From: Stutzerimonas stutzeri
GTDB taxonomy: Bacteria; Pseudomonadota; Gammaproteobacteria; Pseudomonadales; Pseudomonadaceae
Assembly (NCBI RefSeq): GCF_024448955.1
Contig: NZ_JAMOIH010000015.1
Span: 1 to 64,000, forward strand
DNA: 64,000 nt
Reading direction: 5' to 3'
In this document: piece after piece, positions 42,495 through 51,628 of the stretch
Layout of the letters: the number at the start of each line of letters is the position of its first letter
How positions within the stretch are numbered: position 1 is the first letter of the stretch
The notes under the pieces: model-generated
What the model was told of the DNA's origin: nothing
The model's database searches: none
The model's input: the letters and a program-made list of their open reading frames with translations, nothing else
Translations under genes and position numbers: made by a program

Positions 42495-44639
42495 TTAGGC
42501 ATAGCTGGGTAAGGTTTTGCCACGGACCCCAGCCAGCTTCTCCGCCGCTTGGTTTTCTTTCAGGGCTCGCCATTGCGCAACCAGCTCGGCCACGTCCGCC
42601 CGCTCCGCATGCTCGCCAAATACGCTGCGCGGCGTCACGACACGCTCGGCTTGGGCCAGCAGACGCTGCTGTGCACGTGAAAGCGCCTGTTCCTGCTCTT
42701 TACGAAGCCGGTCGCCTTTCTGGAGTGCATCTGCATAGATGGCCCGTAGCTCCAGATCGCTCTTGCCATAGAAACGCATGTCCCTGCTGCGCCGGACTTC
42801 CCAACGGAATTCGTTGAAGGAACGTGGCTGCCAGCTCTCGAGAAGTTGTTGAACGCTCCTCACCTGAGCGTAGATATCGCGTATTTCGCTGTCGGTGAAC
42901 AATGCTCCGTCACGTTTTTCGACGCTGTCATGCCAGCGCAGCAGCGTCGTCAACGCCGCACGCGCGTAGCCGCTATCGCTGGAATGGTGGGATCCCGCCA
43001 GCGGAATGCGTTTCGGCATATCCCCGTCCAGGGTGATTTCACCCACGTAGCGCGCGCAGGTTTGCTCGTCGATCAATGCACAGCCCGGCTGCCAGAGAAT
43101 GGCCGCCTCGCTTCCGCCGCCCAGCTTGCGTGGCATGAAGTGCCTCTGCTCACCATGATGCTCATAGGGATCGCCGTGCAGATTGACCAGTCCTGCCAGC
43201 AACAACACGATGCCCACCACCGGAGAGCTGAAAAGCAGCGCAGTACCAGGCAACGCCAGTTTCCATTCGGCATCCATCCAAGGTAGCGGCAAGGCGGGAA
43301 TGGGATCATCGTGATTGACGATGCGATGGTGCGTCAGAGCCTGAGCGGCCTGAACGAATGCACGATCAGCGGCGCGGGGTGCGCCGTAGGTGTACAGCTG
43401 GACGTCGTCGGACCACTTTCGGCGAATCCATTCCGCCAGCAGCAGGGCAATTGCACCGCCGAGGCTATGGCCGCAAACGATCAGGGTCTGCTCGCCCGTG
43501 TAGAAAGCTTCTAAATAGCGTTCCACAAAGGGTTTGGCTGCTAGAAAGGCTTCGTAAAAGCCCCGGTGAGCCTGGCCTTCGCCTTCTTTGCAAGGCACCT
43601 GGCGTGCGTCCAGGTCACGAGTGGTATCGGCGAGCATCTCCTGAGTGCCGCGCACCGAGATCAGTATGATTTTGTCGTTGTGGGTTACGAACGCTTGGGT
43701 ACTGGACTCTTTGTCATAAAGGAAATGCACGTCCTCCGGATTCTTCCAGCCTTCCTCCGCTTCCTTCGCATAGCGCTCGGGGTCATATGGAGCAATTTCA
43801 AGGCGCTTGGAATAGGGCACTTCCTCGCAGAGCAAATGGTAGGACCCGGCCGTGTTGAACTGTGTAGGTTTGACCAAGCGACCTAGTTGATTCTGCAGTA
43901 CATGACCGATGCTGCCGAGCGATGTGTAGGGCGGCGGCGATGATTCATAACGGTCGGATGATGTTGGCTCCTTGCTGAAGGGCGCATAAGCAAAGGTGCT
44001 CATCACAGCCAGGTGATAGGCGTTCAGCGCGCAGAGTTCTTTACCTCTTGATAGCAACGGGCTGTAGGCGCGCAGCGCTTTAACTTCGAGCACGTAATGA
44101 GTGCTCTCTACCATTAAGACAATCCCCGGCTGTCCTTCCGGTAAACCTGCATTTCGTTTAGGGATGTTCGGAGGCTTCGGTTTCCATGTCTCGTCGGGGT
44201 CAGGTAGATGACCTGTGGCTTCTGCAAAATTGCTAACTTCTACTCGAAAAAAATTCGCGTCCTCTTGTGATGCGCGAGCTTCCGCTAGATAGGTTCTGCC
44301 ATCGGCCCGACGCGGCCCAGAAGTCGATTGCTCCGCCGCGATTTGTAAATTCGTAAGTGGAATCTTAAAGGAATTTCTGATCGAGAGTTCTTCATACCAA
44401 GTGTCGGCGTATTTGGAGGCTTGTGTCGAGAGGTCGAGAATTATAGGGCCACAGCAAAGATGGCCGGCTTTCGCAAATCCTTCGCCATCTAAAATTCCGT
44501 CAATTTGACCTTGGCTGCCATGCAATTTATACGACAGACCAGCATAAGGACTTCCGTCTCCATGCTCATCTACTAGACGAAAACTAATCCAATGGCTCCG
44601 TAATGGGCACTCGAGCATATCTACGGCTGTTTTTTTCAT
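42495..44639 (-). CDS. Class 3 lipase, probable type VI secretion effector
   Basis: A 714-aa protein with a lipase_3/alpha-beta hydrolase core (about 305-460): nucleophile Ser392 in CGHSLGGA, probable acid in NHDDPIPALP (445) and base in GSHHSSDSGY. A hydrophobic segment (about 465-487) follows the acid and could insert in the target membrane. The first third (about 1-250) has no family I recognise, and its DNA is more AT-rich. Genes upstream are a lipoprotein, a DUF4123 adaptor and VgrG, the usual context of type VI phospholipase effectors (Tle-like). The C-terminal tail is helical and charged. Target lipid unknown. Confidence 0.82.
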   Translation of the reverse strand: MKKTAVDMLECPLRSHWISFRLVDEHGDGSPYAGLSYKLHGSQGQIDGILDGEGFAKAGHLCCGPIILDLSTQASKYADTWYEELSIRNSFKIPLTNLQIAAEQSTSGPRRADGRTYLAEARASQEDANFFRVEVSNFAEATGHLPDPDETWKPKPPNIPKRNAGLPEGQPGIVLMVESTHYVLEVKALRAYSPLLSRGKELCALNAYHLAVMSTFAYAPFSKEPTSSDRYESSPPPYTSLGSIGHVLQNQLGRLVKPTQFNTAGSYHLLCEEVPYSKRLEIAPYDPERYAKEAEEGWKNPEDVHFLYDKESSTQAFVTHNDKIILISVRGTQEMLADTTRDLDARQVPCKEGEGQAHRGFYEAFLAAKPFVERYLEAFYTGEQTLIVCGHSLGGAIALLLAEWIRRKWSDDVQLYTYGAPRAADRAFVQAAQALTHHRIVNHDDPIPALPLPWMDAEWKLALPGTALLFSSPVVGIVLLLAGLVNLHGDPYEHHGEQRHFMPRKLGGGSEAAILWQPGCALIDEQTCARYVGEITLDGDMPKRIPLAGSHHSSDSGYARAALTTLLRWHDSVEKRDGALFTDSEIRDIYAQVRSVQQLLESWQPRSFNEFRWEVRRSRDMRFYGKSDLELRAIYADALQKGDRLRKEQEQALSRAQQRLLAQAERVVTPRSVFGEHAERADVAELVAQWRALKENQAAEKLAGVRGKTLPSYA

Positions 44640-44645
44640 CCTTGA

Positions 44646-45392
44646 TCATTCCGTACAGTTTGGGTAGACGCTGCACTCTTTTCCGTTCATTTTGAACTTC
44701 TTAAAAACTGGAGGATCTTGGCACTGCTGCCAACCTTGCTTTGGCAAGCAAGGCTTCCACCCTCTAGAAGTCTTGATCCAAGTATTATCCCGATAAGGCT
44801 GTTCTTCGAGGTTTGCTTGGAACTGCAATCTAACCGTTCTACCCGGTAGCCCTCCACTGACTAGGTACGCTCCAGCACCTTTGCAGCTGAGCAGCTTACT
44901 AATTAGACCCTGTCGGGATTTAGCCTTACTCAATTGAAACCACCAAGAGCATACCGCCGTCTTGGCAAGAACTCCGTCCGCTCCAAAACCCGGAGCTCCC
45001 TCAGGAAGCTTATCGACAATTACTAGCCCACCATTGTCATAGGTTCGCTGCCAGTCTTTTTCACCGTAACGGCCATATATAAACAACTTGACCTTACCCA
45101 GTTGCATCTCGCAAAGCCCGGAACGGTAATTGACTGGGATTTTAAAACGGTACTGTTGGGAAGATTCCCCATAATCCTGCTCGAATGTTTTGACTTGGCT
45201 ACGGCCACTACACTCACTGGCGACGTCATATTCCGCTTGTGCCTTGAGAGAGAAATCGGGCGGCAACTCGCCTTCAAAGGTAAAGGTCTCTCCACCGAGT
45301 GAGCCGAGTGCGCTACAGGCACTTAGGGAAGTCACCAGTAGACAAGGCAAAAGCAGAGTTGAGATGCGTGACGTCTTAGGGAAATAGGTCAT
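44646..45392 (-). CDS. Lipoprotein, probable immunity protein to the lipase effector
   Basis: A 248-aa lipoprotein: signal sequence with lipobox SLSA-C (about residues 22-26), then a mature domain with ten or so cysteines, e.g. CSWWF, LLSCKGAG and the C-terminal CLPKQGWQQCQDPP. Periplasmic lipoproteins next to Tle effectors are known immunity proteins; that role is inferred from position. Unusually it precedes the effector (6-nt gap), and overlaps the DUF4123 gene by 4 nt. Composition is AT-richer than neighbours. Confidence 0.7.
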   Translation of the reverse strand: MTYFPKTSRISTLLLPCLLVTSLSACSALGSLGGETFTFEGELPPDFSLKAQAEYDVASECSGRSQVKTFEQDYGESSQQYRFKIPVNYRSGLCEMQLGKVKLFIYGRYGEKDWQRTYDNGGLVIVDKLPEGAPGFGADGVLAKTAVCSWWFQLSKAKSRQGLISKLLSCKGAGAYLVSGGLPGRTVRLQFQANLEEQPYRDNTWIKTSRGWKPCLPKQGWQQCQDPPVFKKFKMNGKECSVYPNCTE

Positions 45393-46243
45393 GACTGTTG
45401 TTCCCGTGCAATAGAAGCTGCGTTTAACTCTTGGCTGAGCCTGACGAAATGCGCGTCTGGAGACTCCCCTTCCTCAGGTTTCCAGGCGGGACGTTCCGCG
45501 AATTCAGGATCGAGTTGATAACGCAGCAGGAACTGTATGTGTTCCAAAGGTTTCCACCGCCAGCGCTCGGCTTTATCGAGTTGCTCATCCAACCAATCGC
45601 TCAGTACTCGCGTTTCGGCTAGCCGAGCGGTGGCCGCAGAATGGTTCTGCCAAAGCCAAAGCGTTAAGTTATGGCGCTGGACGTCCCGTACCACGGCATC
45701 CGGCTCGGGCAAGGTCAGCCAGGCTGCTTCGAATGGAGCGGGGTAATGTCCCGGTCGTGCATTATCGAAGCACTGCCAGCGCTCACCATCCCAGCAAAGA
45801 GCGCTGTTCAGGGGACCAAGCAGCAACGGCTGCTGTGCCGGTGCAAGTTCGGCAAGATGACGAGCGATAACCCGGTTGTCGTGAAAACGGTAGAGCGAGC
45901 GCTGCCCTTTCTCCTCGACGTGCATGCGCTCCCGCCAGTGATGAGTAATGGCTGATAGATCGATACGGTCAACGCTGGCCAGCCAGCCCCAATTACGCTC
46001 AGGCGTATCGAGCAATGGCTGGATATGTGCCGCCTCGAAGACACTCAAGACGACCAGCCATGGGCCGATATCCGCCAAGTCGGCGAATTCGGTTCCCTGG
46101 TAGAGATTGACGTAATCCCGCATCAGGTCGCGGGTAAATAGCTCTTGAATGGGGTTGGGTTCGGCCAGGCTGTCGATGACGAGCAGCAGGTGCCGTTGTT
46201 GCGCCTGCTGTTCATCGAGCCACTGTCGCACTTGATCGTTCAT
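45389..46243 (-). CDS. DUF4123 type VI effector adaptor
   Basis: A 284-aa protein of the DUF4123 family, chaperones that load effectors onto VgrG. Features: LLLVIDSLAEPNPIQELF N-terminal motif, GPWLVVL, WGWLAS, RFHDNRVIARHL and WQCFDNA. Start ATG at 46243 overlaps the vgrG stop (ATGA); downstream it overlaps the lipoprotein gene by 4 nt, so vgrG-adaptor-lipoprotein are coupled. Confidence 0.88.
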   Translation of the reverse strand: MNDQVRQWLDEQQAQQRHLLLVIDSLAEPNPIQELFTRDLMRDYVNLYQGTEFADLADIGPWLVVLSVFEAAHIQPLLDTPERNWGWLASVDRIDLSAITHHWRERMHVEEKGQRSLYRFHDNRVIARHLAELAPAQQPLLLGPLNSALCWDGERWQCFDNARPGHYPAPFEAAWLTLPEPDAVVRDVQRHNLTLWLWQNHSAATARLAETRVLSDWLDEQLDKAERWRWKPLEHIQFLLRYQLDPEFAERPAWKPEEGESPDAHFVRLSQELNAASIAREQQS

Positions 46244-48372
46244 GGCGCCGCACCAATGTCGCAGACGCCCTCTCTGCAGGCTTCGCAGATCGGGCAACGG
46301 CTCGCGCCGATCTGTCTCGCTTTACGAGCCATCTGTAGTTGAGTGTTGGCCAGGGCCAGTTTTGGCTTGGCACCGGCTTGGTCCTTATCTGCCTCGTTAG
46401 GTAGCGTCGGCGCCAGAATCTTCAGCCCCGAGCCCTTATTCGCAACCCCACCCGAGTTCATTTTGATGGTCGCGCCGTTCAGCGTGACACCACTGGGATC
46501 GAGCTTTAGAAAGCTGCCGCCGCCAGTGGCGGTGAGTTCCATGCCGGCGTCGATGACGACTTTACTGCCAGCGTAATAGTGGATCTCGTTACCGGCTTCG
46601 ACAAACTGCCCGCTGCCGATCTTGACGTGCTGGGTGTTGCCCACGGTCAAGTGGTCGCTGGCTCTGGCTTCGGTCTTGCGGTCGCCGTGAGTGGTGCGGT
46701 GTTCTTCGGCCTTGAATTCGCTGTAGCTGTTGGCCTCGACGGTGTCGTGGCGTTCGTGGCCGATGCGGATCTTCTGGTCGTGCTGGATGTTCTGGTCCCA
46801 GTCGCGCTGGGCGTGAATGTAGATCTGTTCGGCACCCTTTCGATCTTCGATGCGCAGCTCGTTATAGCCATCGCCACCCGGCGAGCTGAGGGTCTTGAAG
46901 ACGGTGCGTGTCTTGTTGGCTGGCAGTTCGTAGGGCACGACGTGCTCGGCGTGGTACAGGCAGCCGGTAATCAACGGCTGGTCGGGATCGCCTTCGAGGA
47001 AGGTCACCAATACTTCCATGCCGACGCGCGGGATGGCGATGCCGCCGTAGCGATCGCCGGCCCAGCTGCTGGAGACGCGCAGCCAGCAACTTGCCTTGTC
47101 GTTGACCTGGCCCTGGCGGTCCCAATGGAACTGTACTTTCACTCGGCCGTATTCGTCGCAGTGGATTTCTTCGTCGGCAGGGCCGGTGACGACGGCGGTT
47201 TGGCTGCCTAAGGCTTTGGGTTTGAGGTGGTCGAGCTGGGGGCGGTAGAAGATGTCCCAAGGAGTGGCGGCGAAATGGTTGCGGTAGCCTTGTTGGAAGT
47301 CGTTTCCCCCCTCACCCCTAAGCCGGGCGCCCCAGCCCTCTCCCGCGAGGGGAGAGGGCGCTAGATAGTGCGGGCTCGATGAATGAGTGATTGACTCTTC
47401 CAACACCTGTGGTTGCTTACCCTGATGGAACACTTCGGTGAGCAGCCAGAGGTCGTTCCATGAGTGGCGTGGGTGGTCGCTGAGGGCGAGAAACTGGCCG
47501 CACGCCAGGTAAGCGTCGCTGAGGCCTTCGGCCAGTTCGTAGTCTGCGCGCAGGCGCTCCAGGTCGCGTTTGGCCAGATGCTTGCCACGCACGCGGGTGG
47601 TGAAGCGGCCAGGGTAGTCGTAGACCTCCAGCGCTGGCGCGAACTCGCTGCCGTAGCCGGCTTCCATCTGCAGCCTGGGTTGTTCGAAGTCGTAGTCGCG
47701 GAAGGTAGCATGGCTGCTACGGGTTTCCAGGCGCACGCCAAAGCGCTTGACGACTGCCCGGTCGGCGACCAGGCCGGAATCCTGCTGGTAGGCCACTGGC
47801 GCCAGCTTCGGAAACACCGTTTGATCATCTCCAAATACCACGACATGGCCGGCTTCGCGGTGCTGGAAATGGAAGCTGATGCCTTCCTCCTCGCACAGCC
47901 TCTGGATGAAATGCAGGTCGGATTCGTCGTACTGCACGCAGTAGGCGCGCTCGGGATAAGCGTGTCCAAGCTGGAAGCGGTAGGCATCGGCCTGGATGCC
48001 GTGGGCTTCAAGCACTTGGGCGATGACCTGCGGCGCGCTGAGATGCTGGAAAATGCGCTGATCATGGCTGTGAGCCAAATAGGCCAATTGCGGACGAAGG
48101 TTCAGGATATAGCGGGTCAGACGCTTGCCGGAGTCACCCTGGCCGATGCTGTGGATCAAGCCGTGTACGCCCCTGCCAGCGGGGCCGAATGCGAGATAGG
48201 CAGGGCGGTTGATTAGAGTCTCGAGATCGAGATCGGGACGCTCGCTGACCACTTCGATATCGAAGTGGTAGGGCCGGTTGAGCTTTTCATGGCCTTCGAA
48301 ACCTAGTACCTGTAGGTCGGTTTCGACGCCGGAAATGGCGAGGGTAATATGCGCTTGATTGGCATCCAGCAT
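46240..48372 (-). CDS. vgrG: Type VI secretion tip protein VgrG
   Basis: A 710-aa VgrG with the gp27-like N-terminal part (LNRPYHFDIEVVSERPDLDL), FIQRLCEEEGISFHFQH, the gp5-like needle base DEYGRVKVQFHWDRQG and RVGMEVLVTFLEGDPDQPLITG, and the beta-helix tail. C-terminus ends in a short Cys-rich motif CPICEACREGVC. About 23 residues near 330 (SSPHYLAPSPLAGEGWGA then RLRGEGG) derive from an intergenic repeat inserted in frame. No core T6SS genes are nearby: an orphan vgrG island. GGAGG before ATG. Confidence 0.95.
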   Translation of the reverse strand: MLDANQAHITLAISGVETDLQVLGFEGHEKLNRPYHFDIEVVSERPDLDLETLINRPAYLAFGPAGRGVHGLIHSIGQGDSGKRLTRYILNLRPQLAYLAHSHDQRIFQHLSAPQVIAQVLEAHGIQADAYRFQLGHAYPERAYCVQYDESDLHFIQRLCEEEGISFHFQHREAGHVVVFGDDQTVFPKLAPVAYQQDSGLVADRAVVKRFGVRLETRSSHATFRDYDFEQPRLQMEAGYGSEFAPALEVYDYPGRFTTRVRGKHLAKRDLERLRADYELAEGLSDAYLACGQFLALSDHPRHSWNDLWLLTEVFHQGKQPQVLEESITHSSSPHYLAPSPLAGEGWGARLRGEGGNDFQQGYRNHFAATPWDIFYRPQLDHLKPKALGSQTAVVTGPADEEIHCDEYGRVKVQFHWDRQGQVNDKASCWLRVSSSWAGDRYGGIAIPRVGMEVLVTFLEGDPDQPLITGCLYHAEHVVPYELPANKTRTVFKTLSSPGGDGYNELRIEDRKGAEQIYIHAQRDWDQNIQHDQKIRIGHERHDTVEANSYSEFKAEEHRTTHGDRKTEARASDHLTVGNTQHVKIGSGQFVEAGNEIHYYAGSKVVIDAGMELTATGGGSFLKLDPSGVTLNGATIKMNSGGVANKGSGLKILAPTLPNEADKDQAGAKPKLALANTQLQMARKARQIGASRCPICEACREGVCDIGAAP
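47306..47365. repeat. CCCTCACCC...CCCTCTCCC repeat inside vgrG
   Basis: CCCTCACCCCTAAGCCGGGC and the stem CCCTCTCCC (47336-47344) / GGGAGAGGG (47350-47358) match the family of the intergenic element at 16558-16681. It sits within the vgrG frame without a stop or shift, adding about 23 residues. Confidence 0.8.
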
Positions 48373-48557
48373 GCCTTAGCCTCCATCCTTGAGTCAGGCG
48401 AAGGCCGGAGGTTGACCGACGAGAAGGCCCGTTTCAATGATGGCAGGGCCGCAGCATGACTCGAATCACGTTTCGGGCGGCCCCGGCAGAGCGAGTCACG
48501 CTCGAAACAGAATTCGCATCGTGGTGCGGGTCAGACGGCACCCCGCTTCAGCCTGCC

Positions 48558-51398
48558 CTACCCCAACAACTCGGCGAATCGCTCGGCCGGCACCGGGCGG
48601 CTGATCAGGTAGCCCTGGATTTCGTCGCAGCCCTGCTCCTTGAGGAAATCCATCTGCGCCTGGGTTTCCACGCCCTCGGCGACCACTTTCAACTCCAAAC
48701 TGTGGACCATCGCGATGATGGCCCGGACGATGGCTGAGTCCTCGCTGACCTGATCCAGCTCCGAGATGAACGAGCGGTCGATCTTGACGTAGTTCACCGG
48801 GAAACGCTTCAGGTAGCTGAGCGACGAATAGCCGGTACCGAAATCATCAATGGCGAGTTTCACGCCGAGTGCACGTAGCTGATGGCTGATGCTGACGGCA
48901 TTGTCGATGTCGTCGAGCAGCTGGCTCTCGGTCAGCTCTAGTTCCAGCAACTCGGCCGGCAGACCTGTTTCCACCAGTACCTGCCGCACCAGGCTGACAA
49001 AATTGCCCAGGCGCAGTTGTTTTACTGAGAGGTTCACCGAAACCCGGATCGTCGCGAGCCCATCCAGCTGCCATTGGCGGGCCTGCCGGCAAGCCTCGCG
49101 CAGGACGAACTCGCCTACCTGGACGATCAGACCGGTCTCTTCGGCCAGCGGAATGAAATAGCCCGCCGCCATCAGCCCCTGCTGCGGATGATGCCAGCGC
49201 ACCAGCGCTTCAGCCGCGTCGAGGCGATCCTCCGCCACGTTCAAGCGCGGCTGATAGAAGACCTCAAGCTGCCCCTCTTCGAGTGCCTGGCGCAACTGGT
49301 TTTCAAGCCTCAGATTTTCCAGGCTGGTGCTTTGCAAGCGTTCGGTGAAGAACTGCACGGTGTTACCACCCAGGTGCTTGGCATGTTGCATCGCCATGTT
49401 CGCCTGCAACAGCAGGGAGGTGGCATCGCGCGCATTGTCGGGCATCAGGCTGACGCCGATGGATGCGCTGATCACCAGTTCCTGATCACCAATCAACACG
49501 GGCTTGCTGATGCGCGACAGCAGCCGGCTGCCGCTATGCGCAAGATTCGACAGGCTGCCGTAGCCTTCGAGCACAACCACGAACTCATCTCCCGACAGCC
49601 GCGCGATAGTGTCCGCATCGGAAAAGGTGTGCGACAGACGCCGGGACATTTCGCGCAGCAGCTGGTCGGCCGCTTCGTGCCCCAGGCTCTGGTTGAGGAT
49701 CTTGAAGCGGTCGAGGTCGATATAAAGCACCGCCAGACCGCGGCTATTGGTGTGCGTCCGCTCGCAGGCATCGTGCAGCCGGGTCTTGAGCAGGCTGCGA
49801 TTGGCCAGCCCGGTCAGCTCGTCGAAGTGAGTGAGATAGCGCAGACGCTCTTCCACCTGCCGCCGAACACTGAGGTCGAATACGAACGCCACGACATTGC
49901 TTAGCTTGCCTTCATTGTCGCGAACGGCATGCAACTGTGCCCATTGAGGATAAACTTCACCGTTCTTGCGGGTTTCGATCAGCTCACCCTGCCAGCTTCC
50001 CTCCCGCTCCAGGCATTCTCGAATCGCCGCATACTGCTGCCGGCTATCTTCGGAACTTGCCAGCCGTGCGACGCTACGCCCGATGAGCTCCTCACGCGCG
50101 TAACCGGACAAGGCACAACAGGCATCGTTGACTGCCAGCAGGCGGAAGTCGGCATCCATGATCGCCATGCCTTCGCCGGCTGCGTCGAACACGGTGGCCG
50201 CCAGGCGCTGCTGCTCGGTCTGCCGATGAGCCTCGCTGATATCCCGACGTGTTCCGATCATCCGCTGCGCACGACCGTTGGCATTACGCTTGATGACCCG
50301 CCCGCAATCCTCCATCCACAGCCAGTTGCCGTCCGCCTTCACCGCGCGATAGCGGGCCGTGTACAGCTCGGTTTCGCCTTTGAGGTGGGCGATGACGGCC
50401 TTGCGCACCTGCGACAGGTCGTCAGGATGGACCTTGGGCCTTAACGGGTCGGCCAGCAGTAACCGCGCGCTCTGGCCGATACCGAACACCACCTCCATGC
50501 GCGAATGGTGAACCTCGTCATGCTCGAGATCCCAATCCCACAACCCCAGGCCGCTGGCTTCGAGCGCCAGGTTCAAACGCGCCTCGCTTTCGCTCAGCTC
50601 CGCCGTGCGCTCGGCCACGCGCTGTTCGAGCCCGTCGAGAGTGTCACGCAGCAGGCCTTCGGCGTGCCGCCGCTGTTCGATCTCGCCTGCCAGCTCGTTG
50701 TTCAGCTGGGTGGCCTCACTGTGCATGAGCTGCAGGCGCGCGATCAGCTGCTGGTTGTGATAGCGCTGGCGCAAGCTCACAGTCAGCAGGCGGTTGGTCT
50801 GCCAGGCGATGATGCAGAGCGTCAGCAGCACCACGACCGTCAGCACGCCCCAACCACGCTGTTGCGGCTGCTCACCGCTCAACAGCACGAAGGCGGAGGG
50901 CACCAGGCTGGGTATGGTGAAGATGAAGAACGCTCGAAGCGATACGCCGCTGGTCACGGCGCCGGTAACGATCACCGATCCGACCGCGCCGTAGAGCAGG
51001 GTCTGCTGGATGAAACTATCGTCAGGCACCAGCGCCACGATCGCATAGCACAGCGTGAACGCTGTCATACCGCTGCCCAGCAAAAATGCCCGGCGCCAAT
51101 ACAGCCGTTGCTGATCTTGCGCAGCGGCCCTGTCGAATGCGCTCGCCTGCTGCAGCCGCCACAGTGCCAGCAACAGGGTGCAGCCCGACCACAACGTCAA
51201 TTCTAGTAGCGGGGCCTTGTCCCAAAGCAGACCGAGGAACACCGCAACGGCAACCAACAACAGCACGAGCGATATCCTGGAGCTCTGATAAAGCAACCGT
51301 GTACGCTCGGTTCGCTGCTCGACATCAGCGCAGGCGAGAACTGCCTGGTCGTCCTGAGTCAGTAACGCCGATTGGGTTGCCTGTGCGGAATCGATCAT
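48558..51398 (-). CDS. Membrane PAS-GGDEF-EAL cyclic-di-GMP protein
   Basis: A 946-aa protein: N-terminal membrane module (about 40-215, six helices), a coiled-coil (about 225-285), two PAS domains (about 290-525), GGDEF (about 535-690) and EAL (about 705-945). GGDEF signature reads SGDEF and the upstream inhibitory RxxD site is SDAD, so not product-inhibited there. EAL residues are intact (AEALVRW, SVNLSVKQL, LELELTES, IDDFGTGYSSL, KIDRSFI, VAEGVE), so phosphodiesterase activity is likely. Position before uvrD matches PA5442. Confidence 0.93.
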   Translation of the reverse strand: MIDSAQATQSALLTQDDQAVLACADVEQRTERTRLLYQSSRISLVLLLVAVAVFLGLLWDKAPLLELTLWSGCTLLLALWRLQQASAFDRAAAQDQQRLYWRRAFLLGSGMTAFTLCYAIVALVPDDSFIQQTLLYGAVGSVIVTGAVTSGVSLRAFFIFTIPSLVPSAFVLLSGEQPQQRGWGVLTVVVLLTLCIIAWQTNRLLTVSLRQRYHNQQLIARLQLMHSEATQLNNELAGEIEQRRHAEGLLRDTLDGLEQRVAERTAELSESEARLNLALEASGLGLWDWDLEHDEVHHSRMEVVFGIGQSARLLLADPLRPKVHPDDLSQVRKAVIAHLKGETELYTARYRAVKADGNWLWMEDCGRVIKRNANGRAQRMIGTRRDISEAHRQTEQQRLAATVFDAAGEGMAIMDADFRLLAVNDACCALSGYAREELIGRSVARLASSEDSRQQYAAIRECLEREGSWQGELIETRKNGEVYPQWAQLHAVRDNEGKLSNVVAFVFDLSVRRQVEERLRYLTHFDELTGLANRSLLKTRLHDACERTHTNSRGLAVLYIDLDRFKILNQSLGHEAADQLLREMSRRLSHTFSDADTIARLSGDEFVVVLEGYGSLSNLAHSGSRLLSRISKPVLIGDQELVISASIGVSLMPDNARDATSLLLQANMAMQHAKHLGGNTVQFFTERLQSTSLENLRLENQLRQALEEGQLEVFYQPRLNVAEDRLDAAEALVRWHHPQQGLMAAGYFIPLAEETGLIVQVGEFVLREACRQARQWQLDGLATIRVSVNLSVKQLRLGNFVSLVRQVLVETGLPAELLELELTESQLLDDIDNAVSISHQLRALGVKLAIDDFGTGYSSLSYLKRFPVNYVKIDRSFISELDQVSEDSAIVRAIIAMVHSLELKVVAEGVETQAQMDFLKEQGCDEIQGYLISRPVPAERFAELLG

Positions 51399-51628
51399 CG
51401 AGCACTCTTGTTATAGGTGTCTGAAAGGCATTGTTCGCCGCAGCTGATGGTCCGGATGATGGCATGTTGCCGGCCAAAGACAACAGTGCGTTCCGACCAA
51501 CGAACGAGAACGCCTTTGCATCCTGGGCGTTGCGTCTGGCGCGGCAAACCTGATCCAGTGACGCTCAAGTCAACGCGCCCGTCCGTTGCGCGAGCGAGCC
51601 GAACCGGTTTGCGGATAGAATGGCGCCC

